The notes: a model not told the origin generated them from the sequence alone. A stretch of 64,000 bases of DNA from Streptomyces cinnamoneus (GCF_002939475.1 NZ_PKFQ01000001.1:2170001-2234000); one strand, 5' to 3'. Numbered from the stretch's first letter, positions 26,574 through 36,242 are shown. Numbers and translations: made by a program.

Positions 26574-26973
26574 CGCCGGGCGCGGCCCCGGACGCCCCCT
26601 GCGCCCGCTGCCGGGCCGCGGCGACGGAGGCCCGCACCTCGTCCATGTCGAGGTCGCGGGCCTGCCGGATGAGGTCCTCCAGCGCGGCCTCGGGCAGGGC
26701 GCCCGGCTCGGCGAACACGGCGATGTTGTCGCGCACGATCATCAGGGTGGGGATCGACTGGATCTCGAAGCTGACGGCCAGCTCGGGCTGCGCCTCGGTG
26801 TCGACCTTGGCGAAGACGATGTCCTGGTGCCGCTCGGCCGCCTTCTCGAACACGGGGGCGAACTGACGGCAGGGCCCGCACCACTCGGCCCAGAAGTCGA
26901 TGAGGACGAATCCGCTGTCGGAGACGATCTCGTCGAAGTTGTCCTTGGTGAGCTCCACGGTGCTGCTGCTCAT
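26566..26973 (-). CDS. Thioredoxin with C-terminal extension
   Basis: 135-residue cytosolic dithiol protein. The redox centre is WCGPC with Cys32 and Cys35, and the cis-Pro loop is SIPT. It is about 25 residues longer than classical thioredoxin, with an Ala-rich, charged helical tail. It reduces protein disulfides and could serve the nearby peroxidases. It is the first gene of a two-gene unit with the phosphatase. Confidence 0.93.
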   Translation of the reverse strand: MSSSTVELTKDNFDEIVSDSGFVLIDFWAEWCGPCRQFAPVFEKAAERHQDIVFAKVDTEAQPELAVSFEIQSIPTLMIVRDNIAVFAEPGALPEAALEDLIRQARDLDMDEVRASVAAARQRAQGASGAAPGDE

Positions 26974-27140
26974 GACGGCCTACCCGCTTCCCGGTTGTCT
27001 GGTCCGTCCAGTGTGGCCCGGCCCCGGGTGCTCCCGCGACGAGCGGACCCGCCGTGGATACGACGGCGCCCCGCCGGGGCCTAAGCCGGGCGGGGCATCC
27101 GATACGCAGGTCAGAACGTTTCTGCACCTATGCCGCGTGG

Positions 27141-27214
27141 TGGGGCGGGTGGGACTCGAACCCACGGCCGACGGATTATGAGTCCGCTGCTCTAACCGGC
27201 TGAGCTACCGCCCC
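27141..27214 (-). tRNA. tRNA with CAT anticodon (elongator Met, or Ile2)
   Basis: 74 nt on the minus strand. The acceptor stem GGGGCGG/CCGCCCC, D arm with AGCCGGTTA loop, anticodon loop CTCATAA, 5-nt variable loop and TTCGAGT T loop all fold. CCA is encoded (27140-27138). The first base pair and anticodon loop do not fit initiator tRNA. Elongator Met and lysidine-modified Ile2 share CAT and cannot be separated reliably by eye. Confidence 0.9.
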
Positions 27215-27359
27215 GTTCACGGCGCGTCGCGCACATCTGTGCGCGCCGTCTGCCGCAGCATAGCCGCTCATACGATCTGTTGCCCCGGAGGGGCCGTATC
27301 GTGTGATCGGTCTGACCATGAGGACTTCGATCACGCCCGTCCGGTTCCCTTCCGGCATG

Positions 27360-27384
27360 AAAAAAGGACCCCCGGAGAGGTCCT
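27360..27384 (-). terminator. Intrinsic terminator with T-tract after tRNA-Asn pair
   Basis: On the minus strand AGGACC-(8 nt)-GGTCCT is followed by a run of T (27364-27360), 13 nt beyond the second tRNA-Asn. This classical hairpin-plus-U-tract form is uncommon in such GC-rich DNA. Confidence 0.75.
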
Positions 27385-27396
27385 GTTTTCCTACTG

Positions 27397-27469
27397 CTCC
27401 CCCGACTGGACTCGAACCAGTAACCTGCCGGTTAACAGCCGGCTGCTCTGCCAATTGAGCTACAGGGGA
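27397..27469 (-). tRNA. tRNA-Asn (GTT), copy 2
   Basis: 73 nt; acceptor TCCCCTG/CGGGGGA, anticodon loop CTGTTAA (anticodon GTT), TTCGAGT T loop, discriminator G, no encoded CCA. Identical to the copy at 27475-27547, only 5 bp away, and surely on the same transcript. Confidence 0.96.
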
Positions 27470-27474
27470 TCGCG

Positions 27475-27547
27475 CTCCCCCGACTGGACTCGAACCAGTA
27501 ACCTGCCGGTTAACAGCCGGCTGCTCTGCCAATTGAGCTACAGGGGA
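27475..27547 (-). tRNA. tRNA-Asn (GTT), copy 1
   Basis: 73 nt, identical in every position to the neighbour at 27397-27469; together they form a 78-bp tandem duplication. Anticodon GTT, discriminator G, no encoded CCA. It is the promoter-proximal copy. Confidence 0.96.
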
Positions 27548-27615
27548 ATGTCGCGTGTGCCTCGAATGCCCGCCTGCTCGGTCTCCCGGGCGGCGTGCGC
27601 TCGCTGCGACACATA

Positions 27616-27646
27616 CATTAGCGCAAGCAGGGGGGTGCTCCGCCAA
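27616..27646 (-). promoter_or_regulatory. Candidate tRNA-Asn promoter
   Basis: On the minus strand TTGGCG (27646-27641) is followed by GCTAAT (16-bp spacer) or the overlapping TAATGT (19-bp spacer, 27621-27616), about 70 bp before the first tRNA-Asn. The surrounding 27548-27733 shows no open gene. Confidence 0.4.
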
Positions 27647-27733
27647 TCGGTATCCCCGCAGGCTCCGGGAGTGACCTACGGCCCGGCCGGGTAGGCGGCG
27701 AGCACAGCGGATCCGAAGGAAGGATGGGGCGCG

Positions 27734-28021
27734 ATGCGCTACCGGCTGACGTTCATCACCGGGGTAGCTGTCGGCTACGTGCTCGGCGCGCGGGCAGGCC
27801 GCGAGCGGTACGAGGAGCTGCGCAAGGGGGCCCGGCGGATCGCGCAGAACCCGGTGGTCCGCAACACCGCCGAGTCCGCCGCCGTCAACGGCCGGGCGCT
27901 GGCCGCCAAGGCCGCGGGCAAGGCCGGCGACCGGCTGCCGGGCTCCGTGGCCGGGCGGGTCCGCTCGCTGCGCGAGCAGCGCGGCGCCGACGAGGACGAG
28001 TGGGGGACCAGCAACACCTGA
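27734..28021 (+). CDS. Small YtxH-like membrane protein
   Basis: 95 residues. A short hydrophobic N-terminal helix (YRLTFITGVAVGYVLGARAG) is followed by a long charged helical part rich in Ala and Arg, then an acidic tail. The GYVLGARAGRERYEELR pattern is common in actinobacterial YtxH-like proteins of unknown role. GAAGGAAGG lies upstream of ATG 27734. Confidence 0.8.
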   Translation: MRYRLTFITGVAVGYVLGARAGRERYEELRKGARRIAQNPVVRNTAESAAVNGRALAAKAAGKAGDRLPGSVAGRVRSLREQRGADEDEWGTSNT

Positions 28022-28086
28022 GCGAACCCGCGGTGAACACGCGCCCGGATGCGGGAAAGGCGCCGCGGGTTTGGCATCATCTCGGC

Positions 28087-29523
28087 ATGGGCATAGTCGC
28101 CGGGTTGGACAGTTCCTCAGAGAGCACGCGCATCGTCGTCTGCGACGCGGACACGGGCACCGTGCTCCGGCAGGGGTACGCGCCCCATCCCCCGTCCTCC
28201 CCCGAGGGCGATCCGCAGGCGTGGCTGATCTCGCTCGGTGAGGCGGCCGCCGGCGGTCTGCTGGAGGGCGTGCAGGCCATCGGCGTCTCCGCCCAGCAGC
28301 ACGGCCTGCTCACGCTGGACGCCGGCGGTGTGCTCGTACGCCCCGCCCTGCTCGGCAACGACAAGCGGGTCCAGGCCGCCGCGGCCGACCTCACCGAGGC
28401 GCTCGGCGGCCGGACCGCCTGGGCGGAGGCCGTCGGGGCGGTGCCGCAGGCGGCGCAGCCGCTGGCGAAGCTGCGCTGGCTGGCCCGCAACGAACCCGAG
28501 TCCGCGGCCCGTGTGGCGGCGGTGCTCCAGCCGCACGACTGGCTGGTCTGGCAGCTGCTGGGCCGGCCCCTGCGGCGCACGACGGACCGCGGGGACGCCT
28601 CCGGCACGGGCTTCTGGTCGGCGGCCACCGAGAGCTGGCGGCCGGACCTGGTCGAGCTGGCGCTGGGCCGGCAGACGTCGCTGCCCGACGTGCTGGGCCC
28701 CGCCGAGCCCGCCGGGCACACCCCGGAGGGACTGCTGATCTCCGCCGGGACGGGCGAGACGATGGCGGCCGCCTTCGGGCTGGGCCTGGGACTCGGCGAC
28801 GCGGTGATCTCCCTGGGAGCCTCCGGCTCGGTCTTCGCCGTCCACCACAGCGCGCTCGCCGACTCCTCCGGCACCATCACGTCGTTCGCCGACGCCACCG
28901 GCATGCACCTGCCCGTCGTGCACACCCTCAACGCCGTCCGCGTCCTGCGCGGCACCGCCGAGCTGCTGGGCACCGACCTGCCGGGCCTGTCCGACCTCGC
29001 CCTCGCGTCCTCGCCCGGCTCGTACGGGATGGTGATGCTGCCGTACCTGGAGGGTGAGCGCACCCCGCACCTGCCGCACACCGCGGGCAGCCTGACCGGG
29101 CTGCGGCGCGAGAGCATGAAGCGCGAGCACCTGGCGCGGGCGGCCTTCGAGGGCATGCTCTGCGGGCTGACCGACGCCCTCGACGTGCTGCGCGGCCGCG
29201 GCGTGGACGTGCGCCGGGTCTTCCTGCTGGGCGCCGCGGCGGAGCTGCCGGCCGTGCAGGCGACGGCGCCGTCGCTGTTCGGCACCCAGGTCGTCGTGCC
29301 GCAGCCGGCGGACTACGCGGCGCTGGGGGCGGCCCGGCAGGCCGCCTGGTCGCTGGGCGTGCAGCAGGGCGTGCTGTCCCCGCAGCAGCCGCCGCTGTGG
29401 CCGGCCGCGGCCACCCAGGTGTTCGAGCCGACGGGCGACGAGCTGGCCGTGGGGCACGCGGTGCGCCAGCAGTACACGACCGTGCGCGAGCAGACCCACC
29501 CCGGGGCCTTCGGCACCGGGTGA
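28087..29523 (+). CDS. FGGY-family carbohydrate kinase (xylulokinase-like)
   Basis: 478 residues. The N-terminal ATPase phosphate loop is GLDSSSESTRIVV, the substrate-side SAQQHGLL motif is that of xylulokinases, and DWLVWQLLG and GASGS follow. It would phosphorylate a ketopentose such as xylulose. No isomerase or sugar transporter lies nearby, so it may be an orphan copy. ATG 28087 lies 6 nt after CATCAT and has no ribosome site. It is convergent with the sigma-factor gene. Confidence 0.88.
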   Translation: MGIVAGLDSSSESTRIVVCDADTGTVLRQGYAPHPPSSPEGDPQAWLISLGEAAAGGLLEGVQAIGVSAQQHGLLTLDAGGVLVRPALLGNDKRVQAAAADLTEALGGRTAWAEAVGAVPQAAQPLAKLRWLARNEPESAARVAAVLQPHDWLVWQLLGRPLRRTTDRGDASGTGFWSAATESWRPDLVELALGRQTSLPDVLGPAEPAGHTPEGLLISAGTGETMAAAFGLGLGLGDAVISLGASGSVFAVHHSALADSSGTITSFADATGMHLPVVHTLNAVRVLRGTAELLGTDLPGLSDLALASSPGSYGMVMLPYLEGERTPHLPHTAGSLTGLRRESMKREHLARAAFEGMLCGLTDALDVLRGRGVDVRRVFLLGAAAELPAVQATAPSLFGTQVVVPQPADYAALGAARQAAWSLGVQQGVLSPQQPPLWPAAATQVFEPTGDELAVGHAVRQQYTTVREQTHPGAFGTG

Positions 29524-29538
29524 GCCGGGCGCGGCGGA

Positions 29539-30594
29539 TCAGTCCAGATAGCCGCGCAGCTGGTCGGCGAACGCGTGGTCGCGCAGCTTGTTGAGGGTCT
29601 TGGACTCGATCTGCCGGATCCGCTCCCGCGTCACCCCGAAGATCCGGCCGATCTCCTCCAGCGTCCGCGGCCGGCCGTCGGCCAGCCCGTACCGCAGCTG
29701 GACGACCTTGCGCTCGCGCTCCCCCAGCGTCGACAGCACGGCCTCCAGGTGCTCGCGCAGCAGCAGGAAGGCGGCCGACTCCACGGGCGAGGTGGCGTCG
29801 CCGTCCTCGATGAGGTCGCCGAGCGCGACGTCGTCCTCCTCCCCCACAGGCGCGTGCAGCGACACGGGCTCCTGGGCGAGCCGCAGCACCTCGCTGACGC
29901 GCTCCTCGGAGAGGTCGAGGTGGACGGCCACCTCCTCGGCGGTGGGTTCGTAGCCGCGCTCCTGGAGCATGCGCCGCTGGACCCGCACCACGCGGTTGAT
30001 CAGCTCGACGACGTGGACGGGGACGCGGATGGTGCGCGCCTGGTCGGCGAGCGCCCGGGACATGGCCTGCCGGATCCACCAGGTCGCGTACGTCGAGAAC
30101 TTGTAGCCCCGGGCGTAGTCGAATTTCTCAACTGCCCGGATGAGTCCCAGGTTTCCCTCCTGAACCAGGTCGAGCATCGTCAGCCCGCGGCCGATGTAGC
30201 GCTTGGCGACGGAGACGACGAGGCGCAGGTTGGCCTCGATGAGGCGGCGCTTGGCCATGCGGCCCAGGACCACCAGCCGGTCGAGGTCGAGGGCGAGTTG
30301 GGTGTCGAGGTCGGGGGTGTTGCCGAGCTTCTCCTCGGCGAACAGGCCGGCTTCGACACGGCGGGCCAGCTCCACCTCCTCGGCCGCCGTCAGCAGCGGG
30401 ATCCGGCCGATCTCGCGGAGGTACTGGCGGAAGAGGTCGGAGGACGGGCCGCTGGTATCGGCCCGCGCGGCCGGCTCCGGCGCCGCCTCCTCGGTGAGGG
30501 CCGGGGGCTCGGACGCGGGCGGCTCGGCCTGCTGCGGCACGGTCGGTGCCGGATCGGCCGGGACCTGGGGCAGGGTCGGGGTCCGGGTCTGCAC
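29539..30594 (-). CDS. hrdA: Principal-like RNA polymerase sigma factor, HrdA type
   Basis: 351 residues of the sigma-70 group. Region 1.2 ([18 protein letters not shown]), region 2 with the -10 recognition helix ([17 protein letters not shown]), region 3, and region 4 with [20 protein letters not shown] are complete. Region 1.1 is missing and the N-terminus is a short Pro/Ala-rich tail, which separates it from the essential, longer HrdB. Location just downstream of dnaG matches hrdA of Streptomyces. GTG 30594 with GGAGGT 8 nt upstream fixes the start. The regulon is unknown. Confidence 0.88.
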   Translation of the reverse strand: MQTRTPTLPQVPADPAPTVPQQAEPPASEPPALTEEAAPEPAARADTSGPSSDLFRQYLREIGRIPLLTAAEEVELARRVEAGLFAEEKLGNTPDLDTQLALDLDRLVVLGRMAKRRLIEANLRLVVSVAKRYIGRGLTMLDLVQEGNLGLIRAVEKFDYARGYKFSTYATWWIRQAMSRALADQARTIRVPVHVVELINRVVRVQRRMLQERGYEPTAEEVAVHLDLSEERVSEVLRLAQEPVSLHAPVGEEDDVALGDLIEDGDATSPVESAAFLLLREHLEAVLSTLGERERKVVQLRYGLADGRPRTLEEIGRIFGVTRERIRQIESKTLNKLRDHAFADQLRGYLD

Positions 30595-30901
30595 GGGGGC
30601 GACCTCCAGGGTGATCGCTGCTGAGGCGGCAGAGCGTGCGGCGGAGCGTTCGGGCGCGGCGGCGGCGGGACCTCCGCCCACGGCCGGGGATCTGGAGCGG
30701 CTTCGCGGGGGCCCGGTCCGGCGAGGCCGGACATGCCGCGCTCCGGGACGTGAGGGCACCGCCCACCAGTGTGGGGCACGACGCGGGCCCGCCACGAGGG
30801 GCGTGCGCTCACTTTCTGAGCCCGGACCGTGACCGGGCGCTTACGGGAGCGGCGGGCGTGATGCGCTTGCCGGGCGTGGTTCGACGGCCCGGCGGCGGGG
30901 G
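30595..30901 (-). other. 307-bp gap between dnaG and sigma-factor gene
   Basis: Holds the GGAGGT ribosome site and presumably the promoter of the sigma gene. It is translatable in several frames because of its GC content, but nothing in it looks like a gene. No clear hairpin terminator for dnaG was seen. Confidence 0.5.
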
Positions 30902-32797
30902 CTACAGCGCGGCGGCGCCGCGGTCCTTCAGGGCGCGGCCGTACTGCTCCAGGACCCACAGTTCGTTCTGCACGGCGGCCAGCTGGGCGGGGTCCGCCTG
31001 GGCGCCCAGGCGGACCAGGGAGGCCTGGACGTCCTTGACGCGGCGCTCGACGGCCCGCAGGCGGACCTGGACGAGCTGGACGCCGGCGTAGGCCTCGTCC
31101 ACGTTCTTGCTGCGGATGGCCTCGACGGCGAGCTCGGTGACCAGGGCGCGGACGGTGTCGTCGGGGGCGGCCTCGCGGACCCGGGCGAGATAGCCGTCGG
31201 CGGCGTGGCCGACGCCGCCGGCCTGCTCGATGGCCCGGCGGACGGCCACGTAGGGCTGTGCGGTGAACTCGTCCTCGCCGTAGGCGTCGAAGGCGGGCGC
31301 CACCAGCTCGGGGCGCTGGAGGGCGAGCTTGAGCAGCTCGCGCTCGGTCAGGGCGGCGGGGCTGCGGAGGTTGAGCGCCGGGCCGCGCGCGGCCTGCGGC
31401 TGCGGGGCCGGCTGCTGCGGGGCCTGGCGCTGCGCCGTGCGGGCGTCGGGGCGCTGGCCGCGGTCGCGGGCCCAGCGGGCGAGCTGGCCGACGCGGCGGA
31501 CGACGAACTGGGTGTCGAGGATGCCGAGCATGCCGGCGAGCTGGACCGCGTACTCATGCTGGATGGCGCCGTTCTTGATGTTCGCGACGATCGGCGCGGC
31601 GGCTTCCAGGGCGGCGGCGCGGCCCTCGGCGGTGTCCAGGTTGTGCCGGGCGACGACCTGGCGGATGGCGAAGGCGAACAGCGGGGTGCGGGTCTCGACG
31701 AGCGCGGCCACGGCGGCGTCGCCCTCGGCCAGCCGCAGCTCGCAGGGGTCCATGCCGCCGGGGGTGATGGCGATGGAGGTCTCGGCGGCGAACTTCTGGT
31801 CGTCCTCGAAGGCGCGCAGGGCGGCCTTCTGGCCGGCGGCGTCGCCGTCGAAGGTGAAGACGACCTCCGAGGCGGCGTTGTCCATCAGCAGCCGGCGCAG
31901 GATCTTGATGTGGTCGCCGGCGAAGGCGGTGCCGCAGGTGGCGATGGCGGTGGTGACGCCGGCGAGGTGGCAGGCCATGACGTCGGTGTAGCCCTCGACG
32001 ACCACGGCGCGGTTGGTCTTGGCGATGTCCTTCTTGGCGAGGTCGATGCCGTAGAGGACGTGCGACTTCTTGTAGATCGCCGTTTCGGGGGTGTTGAGGT
32101 ACTTGGGGCCGTTGTCGTCGTCGCGGAGCTTGCGGGCGCCGAAGCCGATGACCTCGCCGGTGATGTCGCGGATGGGCCACATGAGGCGGCCGCGGAAGCG
32201 GTCGATGGGCTTGCCGCTGCGGCTGTCCTGGGCGAGGCCGGACAGGAGCAGCTCCTTGTCGCTGAAGCCCTTGCCGCGCAGGAATCGGGTGAGGTGGTCC
32301 CAGCCGGCGGGGCTGTAGCCGACGCCGAAGTGCTCGGCGGCGGCCTGGTCGAAGCCGCGGCCCGCCAGGAACTTCCGGCCGATCTCCGCCTCGGGGCCCG
32401 CCAGCTGGTCGGCGTAGAACCGCGCCGCGTGCTTGTGGGCCTCGACCAGGCGGATCCGCTCGCCCTGCTGGCGGCCGGGGGTGTAGCCGCCCTCCTCGTA
32501 CCGCAGGGTGATGCCGGCCTGGGAGGCGAGGCGCTCGATCGTCTCGGAGAAGGAGAGGTGGTCGATCTTCATGACGAAGTCGACCGTGTCCCCGCCCGTC
32601 TGGCAGCCGAAGCAGTAGAAGAGCCCCTTGGCCGGGCTGACCTGGAAGGACGGGGACTTCTCGTCGTGGAACGGGCAGAGGCCCTTCAGATTGCCGCCGC
32701 CCGCGTTGCGCAGCTGGAGGTACTCGGACACGACGGCGTCGATCGGGACCGCGTCCCGGACCGCCTTCACGTCGTCATCGTTGATCCTGCCTGCCAC
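30902..32797 (-). CDS. dnaG: DNA primase
   Basis: 631 residues; makes RNA primers for replication. The N-terminal CHC2 zinc finger has Cys41, His44, Cys62 and Cys65 (CPFHDEKSP, YCFGC). The RNA polymerase core and TOPRIM domain follow (VVEGYTDVMA, then FDGDAAGQKA), and a helicase-binding C-terminal domain closes it. The GTG at 32797 lies 6 nt after TAGACT with no ribosome site, so it may be leaderless, and it also follows the acetyltransferase gene by 9 bp. Confidence 0.97.
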   Translation of the reverse strand: MAGRINDDDVKAVRDAVPIDAVVSEYLQLRNAGGGNLKGLCPFHDEKSPSFQVSPAKGLFYCFGCQTGGDTVDFVMKIDHLSFSETIERLASQAGITLRYEEGGYTPGRQQGERIRLVEAHKHAARFYADQLAGPEAEIGRKFLAGRGFDQAAAEHFGVGYSPAGWDHLTRFLRGKGFSDKELLLSGLAQDSRSGKPIDRFRGRLMWPIRDITGEVIGFGARKLRDDDNGPKYLNTPETAIYKKSHVLYGIDLAKKDIAKTNRAVVVEGYTDVMACHLAGVTTAIATCGTAFAGDHIKILRRLLMDNAASEVVFTFDGDAAGQKAALRAFEDDQKFAAETSIAITPGGMDPCELRLAEGDAAVAALVETRTPLFAFAIRQVVARHNLDTAEGRAAALEAAAPIVANIKNGAIQHEYAVQLAGMLGILDTQFVVRRVGQLARWARDRGQRPDARTAQRQAPQQPAPQPQAARGPALNLRSPAALTERELLKLALQRPELVAPAFDAYGEDEFTAQPYVAVRRAIEQAGGVGHAADGYLARVREAAPDDTVRALVTELAVEAIRSKNVDEAYAGVQLVQVRLRAVERRVKDVQASLVRLGAQADPAQLAAVQNELWVLEQYGRALKDRGAAAL

Positions 32798-32806
32798 GCG
32801 AGAAGT

Positions 32807-33289
32807 CTACGGCCCGGGTCGGACATCCCCGCCTCCACCGGCGGCGGGCAGCTTGATCGCGCAGACGAAGTGCGGGCCCACCCCTTCGACCAGGAACTCC
32901 TCGCCCCGCACCTCGAAGCCCTGCCGCTCGTAGAAGCCGCGGGCCCCGCTGCGGCCGTTGCACCACACCAGGCAGGCGCCGCGGGCCGCGGCCTCGGCGA
33001 GGCCGGCCCGCAGGACGGCGACGCCGTAGCCGAGGCCGCGCACGGCGGGGTCGCTGGCCATGCCGCGCAGGCGGTACGCCTCCTCGCCCGTGTCCGGCAG
33101 GGGCTGGGGGAGGAAGGTGGCGCAGGCCCGCACCCTCCCCTGCGCGTCGTGGGCCGCGACGTGGAAGGTGGCGGGCGCGGCGTCCTCGGGGAAGGCGGCG
33201 GCCTCGGCCGGCAGGCCCGGCCGCAGGACGGCGTGGCGCAGGGCGAGGACGTCCCGGGCCGGGACCAGCGCGGTGCGCGGCGGCCTCAT
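32807..33289 (-). CDS. GNAT family N-acetyltransferase
   Basis: 160 residues. Motif A (MASDPAVRGLGYGVAVLRAGL, the acetyl-CoA pyrophosphate loop) and motif B near ARGFYERQGFEVRGEEF mark the GNAT fold. The acceptor is unknown. The start overlaps the stop of the FAD reductase (ATGA) and the stop lies 9 bp before dnaG, so it sits inside a tight operon with both. Confidence 0.88.
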   Translation of the reverse strand: MRPPRTALVPARDVLALRHAVLRPGLPAEAAAFPEDAAPATFHVAAHDAQGRVRACATFLPQPLPDTGEEAYRLRGMASDPAVRGLGYGVAVLRAGLAEAAARGACLVWCNGRSGARGFYERQGFEVRGEEFLVEGVGPHFVCAIKLPAAGGGGDVRPGP

Positions 33290-34551
33290 GAGGCGGCCAG
33301 CGTGTCCAGCGGCACACCCGGGTCCGCCAGGGCCTCGGGGTCCACGCGGGCACCGGCGCGGATGAGGCGCTGGATGGGCCCGGTGACGTCCCACACGTTG
33401 ACGTTCATGCCGGCCAGCAGCCGTCCCTCGCTCAGCCAGAAGGCGATGAACTCCCGCTTGCCGACATCGCCCCGGCACACCACCTGGTCGTAGGAGCCGG
33501 GCGGGGCGTAGCCGGAGTACTCCATGCCCACGTCGTACTGGTCGGAGAAGAAGTAGGGCACCCGGTCGTAGGAGACCTCCGCGCCCAGCATGGCGCGGGC
33601 CGCGGCGGGGCCCTCGTTCAGGGCGTTGGCCCAGTGCTCCACGCGCAGCCGGGTGCCCAGCCACGGGTGCTCGGCGGCGGCGACGTCGCCCGCGGCGTAG
33701 ACGTCGGGGTCGGACGTGCGCAGGGAGGCGTCGACGGCGACGCCGCCGCCGTCGGCGCGGTCGACGAGGGCGAGCCCGGCGGCCTCGGCGAGGGCGGTGC
33801 GGGAGGCCGCGCCGATGGCGGCGAGCACGGCGTGCGCGGGGTGCTCCTCGCCGTCGTCGGTGCGGGCGGCCAGGACCATGCCGTCGTGGCCGGCGATCTC
33901 GGTGAGGCGGGCGCCGAAGTGGAAGCGGACGCCGTGCTCGCTGTGCAGATCGGTGAAGAGCTGGCCGAGTTCGGGGCCGAGGACGGTGTGCAGCGGGGTG
34001 GGCTCGGGCTCGACGACGGTCACTTCGGCGCCGTACCCCCGGGCGGCGGCGGCCACTTCCAGGCCGATCCAGCCGGCTCCGGCGATGACGAGGTGGCCGT
34101 TGTCCCGGCCGAGGGAGGACAGCACGCCGCGCAGCCGCTCGGCGTGCGCGAGGCGGCGCAGGTGGTGGACGCCGGCCAGGCCCGTGCCGGGGATGTCGAG
34201 GCGGCGGGGTTCGGCGCCGGTGGCCAGCAGCAGCTTGTCGTAGTGCACGACGGTGCCGTCGCCGAGGCGGACGGACTTGGCCGCGCGGTCGAGGTGGACG
34301 GCGGGCTGGCCGAGGTGGAGTTCGACGTCGGCCCGGGCGTACCAGTCGGGCTTGTGGACGAAGACGCTGTCGCGGGCGTCGCGGCCCGTGAGGTACCCCT
34401 TGGAGAGCGGTGGGCGCTCGTAGGGGTGCTCGCGTTCGTCACAGATGAGGATCACCCGGCCGGTGAAGCCCTCGCTGCGGAGGGTCTCGGCCGCCTTCGC
34501 TCCGGCCAGACCCCCTCCGACGATGACGAACGTCTGGTGTGCGTCCACCAC
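33286..34551 (-). CDS. FAD-dependent ferredoxin/rubredoxin-type reductase
   Basis: 421 residues with two dinucleotide sites, FAD (VIVGGGLAGAKAAETL) and NAD(P) (LVIAGAGWIGLEVA), and the second FAD loop DVYAAGDVA. The C-terminal reductase domain with FFSDQYD is typical of ferredoxin reductases that serve cytochrome P450s or dioxygenases. No ferredoxin or P450 gene is adjacent. GAGGAGG precedes GTG 34551. It is translationally coupled to the GNAT gene. Confidence 0.9.
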   Translation of the reverse strand: MVDAHQTFVIVGGGLAGAKAAETLRSEGFTGRVILICDEREHPYERPPLSKGYLTGRDARDSVFVHKPDWYARADVELHLGQPAVHLDRAAKSVRLGDGTVVHYDKLLLATGAEPRRLDIPGTGLAGVHHLRRLAHAERLRGVLSSLGRDNGHLVIAGAGWIGLEVAAAARGYGAEVTVVEPEPTPLHTVLGPELGQLFTDLHSEHGVRFHFGARLTEIAGHDGMVLAARTDDGEEHPAHAVLAAIGAASRTALAEAAGLALVDRADGGGVAVDASLRTSDPDVYAAGDVAAAEHPWLGTRLRVEHWANALNEGPAAARAMLGAEVSYDRVPYFFSDQYDVGMEYSGYAPPGSYDQVVCRGDVGKREFIAFWLSEGRLLAGMNVNVWDVTGPIQRLIRAGARVDPEALADPGVPLDTLAAS

Positions 34552-34699
34552 TTGCTGCCTCCTCGCTACCGCGCAGAACGCCGGTCGGTCACGTCTGCGT
34601 CTTCTCGCCCCCGGTCGTGAAGCGCCACTGCCGAGCGTCCCGCACCCCGAGTGCCGCCGGTAGAGGGACTACCCCGGACGGGTCACCGCCCGCAAGGGG

Positions 34700-36082
34700 T
34701 CACCCGGGACCGGTTCCGGAGCCGGCCGGCCCGCCGGTGAGACGGGCGTGCAGGGAGCGGGCGGAGCTGTCGGTGAGGGCGGCGATCTGGTCGACGACCG
34801 CGCGCAGCCGGCCGGCGTCGTCGGCGGCCTCGGTGAACAGCGAGCGGAACTGCGGGTCGAGGCCGTCGGGCGCGCGGGCGACGAGGGCCTCGCCCAGCTC
34901 GGCGATGACCACGCGCTGCTCGGCGCGGAGCTTCTCCTGGTCCTCGCGCTGTATGACGTACCGGTCGGCGACGGCCTTGAGCACCGCGCACTCCAGGCGC
35001 GTGCCCCGGGGCACGACCAGTTCGGCGCGGTAGCGGGTGAGCCGGCCGGCCCCCCAGGCGGCCCGGGTGGCCCCTTCGGCGGCGAGGCAGAAGCGGCCGA
35101 TGAGCTGGCTGGTGGCGTCCTTGAGCCGGGCCTGGGCGACGGCCGAGCCGTCGTAGCCGTGCGGCCACCACTCCTGTTCCAGGAGCCGGTCGAGGGCCTC
35201 GGCCAGCTCCTGTTCGGCGGCCCCGGGGGCGTAGCGGCGGGCGGCGACGGCGAAGACCTCGCGGCGCTCGGGCCCGGCGAGCAGCGCCTTCGGGTCGAGG
35301 TGGCCGGCGTGGAGGCCGTCCTCGACGTCGTGCACCGAGTAGGCCACGTCGTCGGCCCAGTCCATGACCTGGGCCTCGAAGCTCTGCCGGTGGCCGGGGG
35401 CGCCCTGCCGGAGCCACGCGTAGACGGGCACGTCGTCGGCGTAGACGCCGAACTTCCGCGAGCCGGGGTCGGTGGGGTGCCCTCCGCGCGGCCAGGGGTA
35501 CTTGGTGGCGGCGTCCAGGGCGGCGCGCGTGAGGTTGAGCCCGACGCTCACCATGCCGCCGGGGCCGGGGCCCGCGACGAAGCGCTTGGGTTCGAGCCGG
35601 GTGAGCAGGCGCAGCGACTGGGCGTTGCCCTCGAAGCCGCCGCAGGGCCGGGCGACTTCGTCCAGGGCCTGCTCGCCGTTGTGCCCGAAGGGCGGGTGGC
35701 CGAGGTCGTGCGCCAGGCAGGCGACCTCGACGAGGTCGGGGTCGCAGCCGAGGGCGGCGCCCAGCTCCCGGCCCACCTGGGCGCACTCCAGGGAGTGGGT
35801 CAGGCGGGTGCGGGGGCTGGCGTCCCAGGCCTGGACGCCGGTGACGCCGGGGGTGACCACCTGGGTCTTGCCGGCCAGGCGGCGCAGGGCGGCGGAGTGC
35901 AGCACGCGGGCGCGGTCGCGCTGGAAGGCGGTGCGGCCGGGGCGCTTGTCGGGCTCGGGGGCCCAGCGCTCGAGGTCGGCCGCGTCGTACCCGGGGACGG
36001 CGGTGCCCTCCGCTCCGCCTTCGGTCCGGTCGTGCGCCCCGCCCCGGGGCCTGCCTTCGGTCCTGCCTGAGCTGCCGTTCAT
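34700..36082 (-). CDS. dgt: Deoxyguanosinetriphosphate triphosphohydrolase-like protein
   Basis: 460-residue HD-domain dNTPase; hydrolyses dGTP or other dNTPs to nucleoside and triphosphate. The HD metal site is His96 (RLTHSLE) and His125-Asp126 ([13 protein letters not shown]). The first ~28 residues are low-complexity (Gly, Arg, Glu, Thr). Position beside dnaG is conserved in actinobacteria and fits a role in nucleotide quality control for replication. ATG 36082 follows TACCGT by 6 nt without a ribosome site. Confidence 0.93.
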   Translation of the reverse strand: MNGSSGRTEGRPRGGAHDRTEGGAEGTAVPGYDAADLERWAPEPDKRPGRTAFQRDRARVLHSAALRRLAGKTQVVTPGVTGVQAWDASPRTRLTHSLECAQVGRELGAALGCDPDLVEVACLAHDLGHPPFGHNGEQALDEVARPCGGFEGNAQSLRLLTRLEPKRFVAGPGPGGMVSVGLNLTRAALDAATKYPWPRGGHPTDPGSRKFGVYADDVPVYAWLRQGAPGHRQSFEAQVMDWADDVAYSVHDVEDGLHAGHLDPKALLAGPERREVFAVAARRYAPGAAEQELAEALDRLLEQEWWPHGYDGSAVAQARLKDATSQLIGRFCLAAEGATRAAWGAGRLTRYRAELVVPRGTRLECAVLKAVADRYVIQREDQEKLRAEQRVVIAELGEALVARAPDGLDPQFRSLFTEAADDAGRLRAVVDQIAALTDSSARSLHARLTGGPAGSGTGPG

Positions 36083-36242
36083 ACCCCGACGGTAGTCCCC
36101 GCCTCTGACAGCGGCGACGTGCCCGGCCGCCGAGGGGGCGGCCCCCGGAGCCGTCGGTTTGCCTTCCCTTTAAGCTCTGGTCACCCGGGGAACCGCGCGG
36201 GTGTCCGTGACGTTGATTCCTGGCGGATGGGGGAGGTCCACG

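Noticed and set aside
14624..27000. Cluster of oxidoreductases, hydrolases and a sortase considered as a biosynthetic cluster
   Set aside because: No core synthase, ligase or carrier gene beyond the primary fab operon, mixed strands and separate promoters. It looks like ordinary core and accessory metabolism.
27241..27320. ACGAT...ATCGT with inner GCCCC/GGGGC dyad between the tRNA genes, considered as a terminator or attachment site
   Set aside because: Short arms broken by unpaired bases, with no duplicated tRNA 3' end nearby. It was not strong enough to list as a feature.
27396..27547. Short tandem repeat that could suggest a CRISPR array
   Set aside because: The two 73-bp units are complete tRNA-Asn genes with cloverleaf features, and the spacer is only 5 bp.
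31205..33493. Long plus-strand frame opposite dnaG
   Set aside because: dnaG is complete and motif-bearing on the minus strand; the opposite frame is compositionally biased only.
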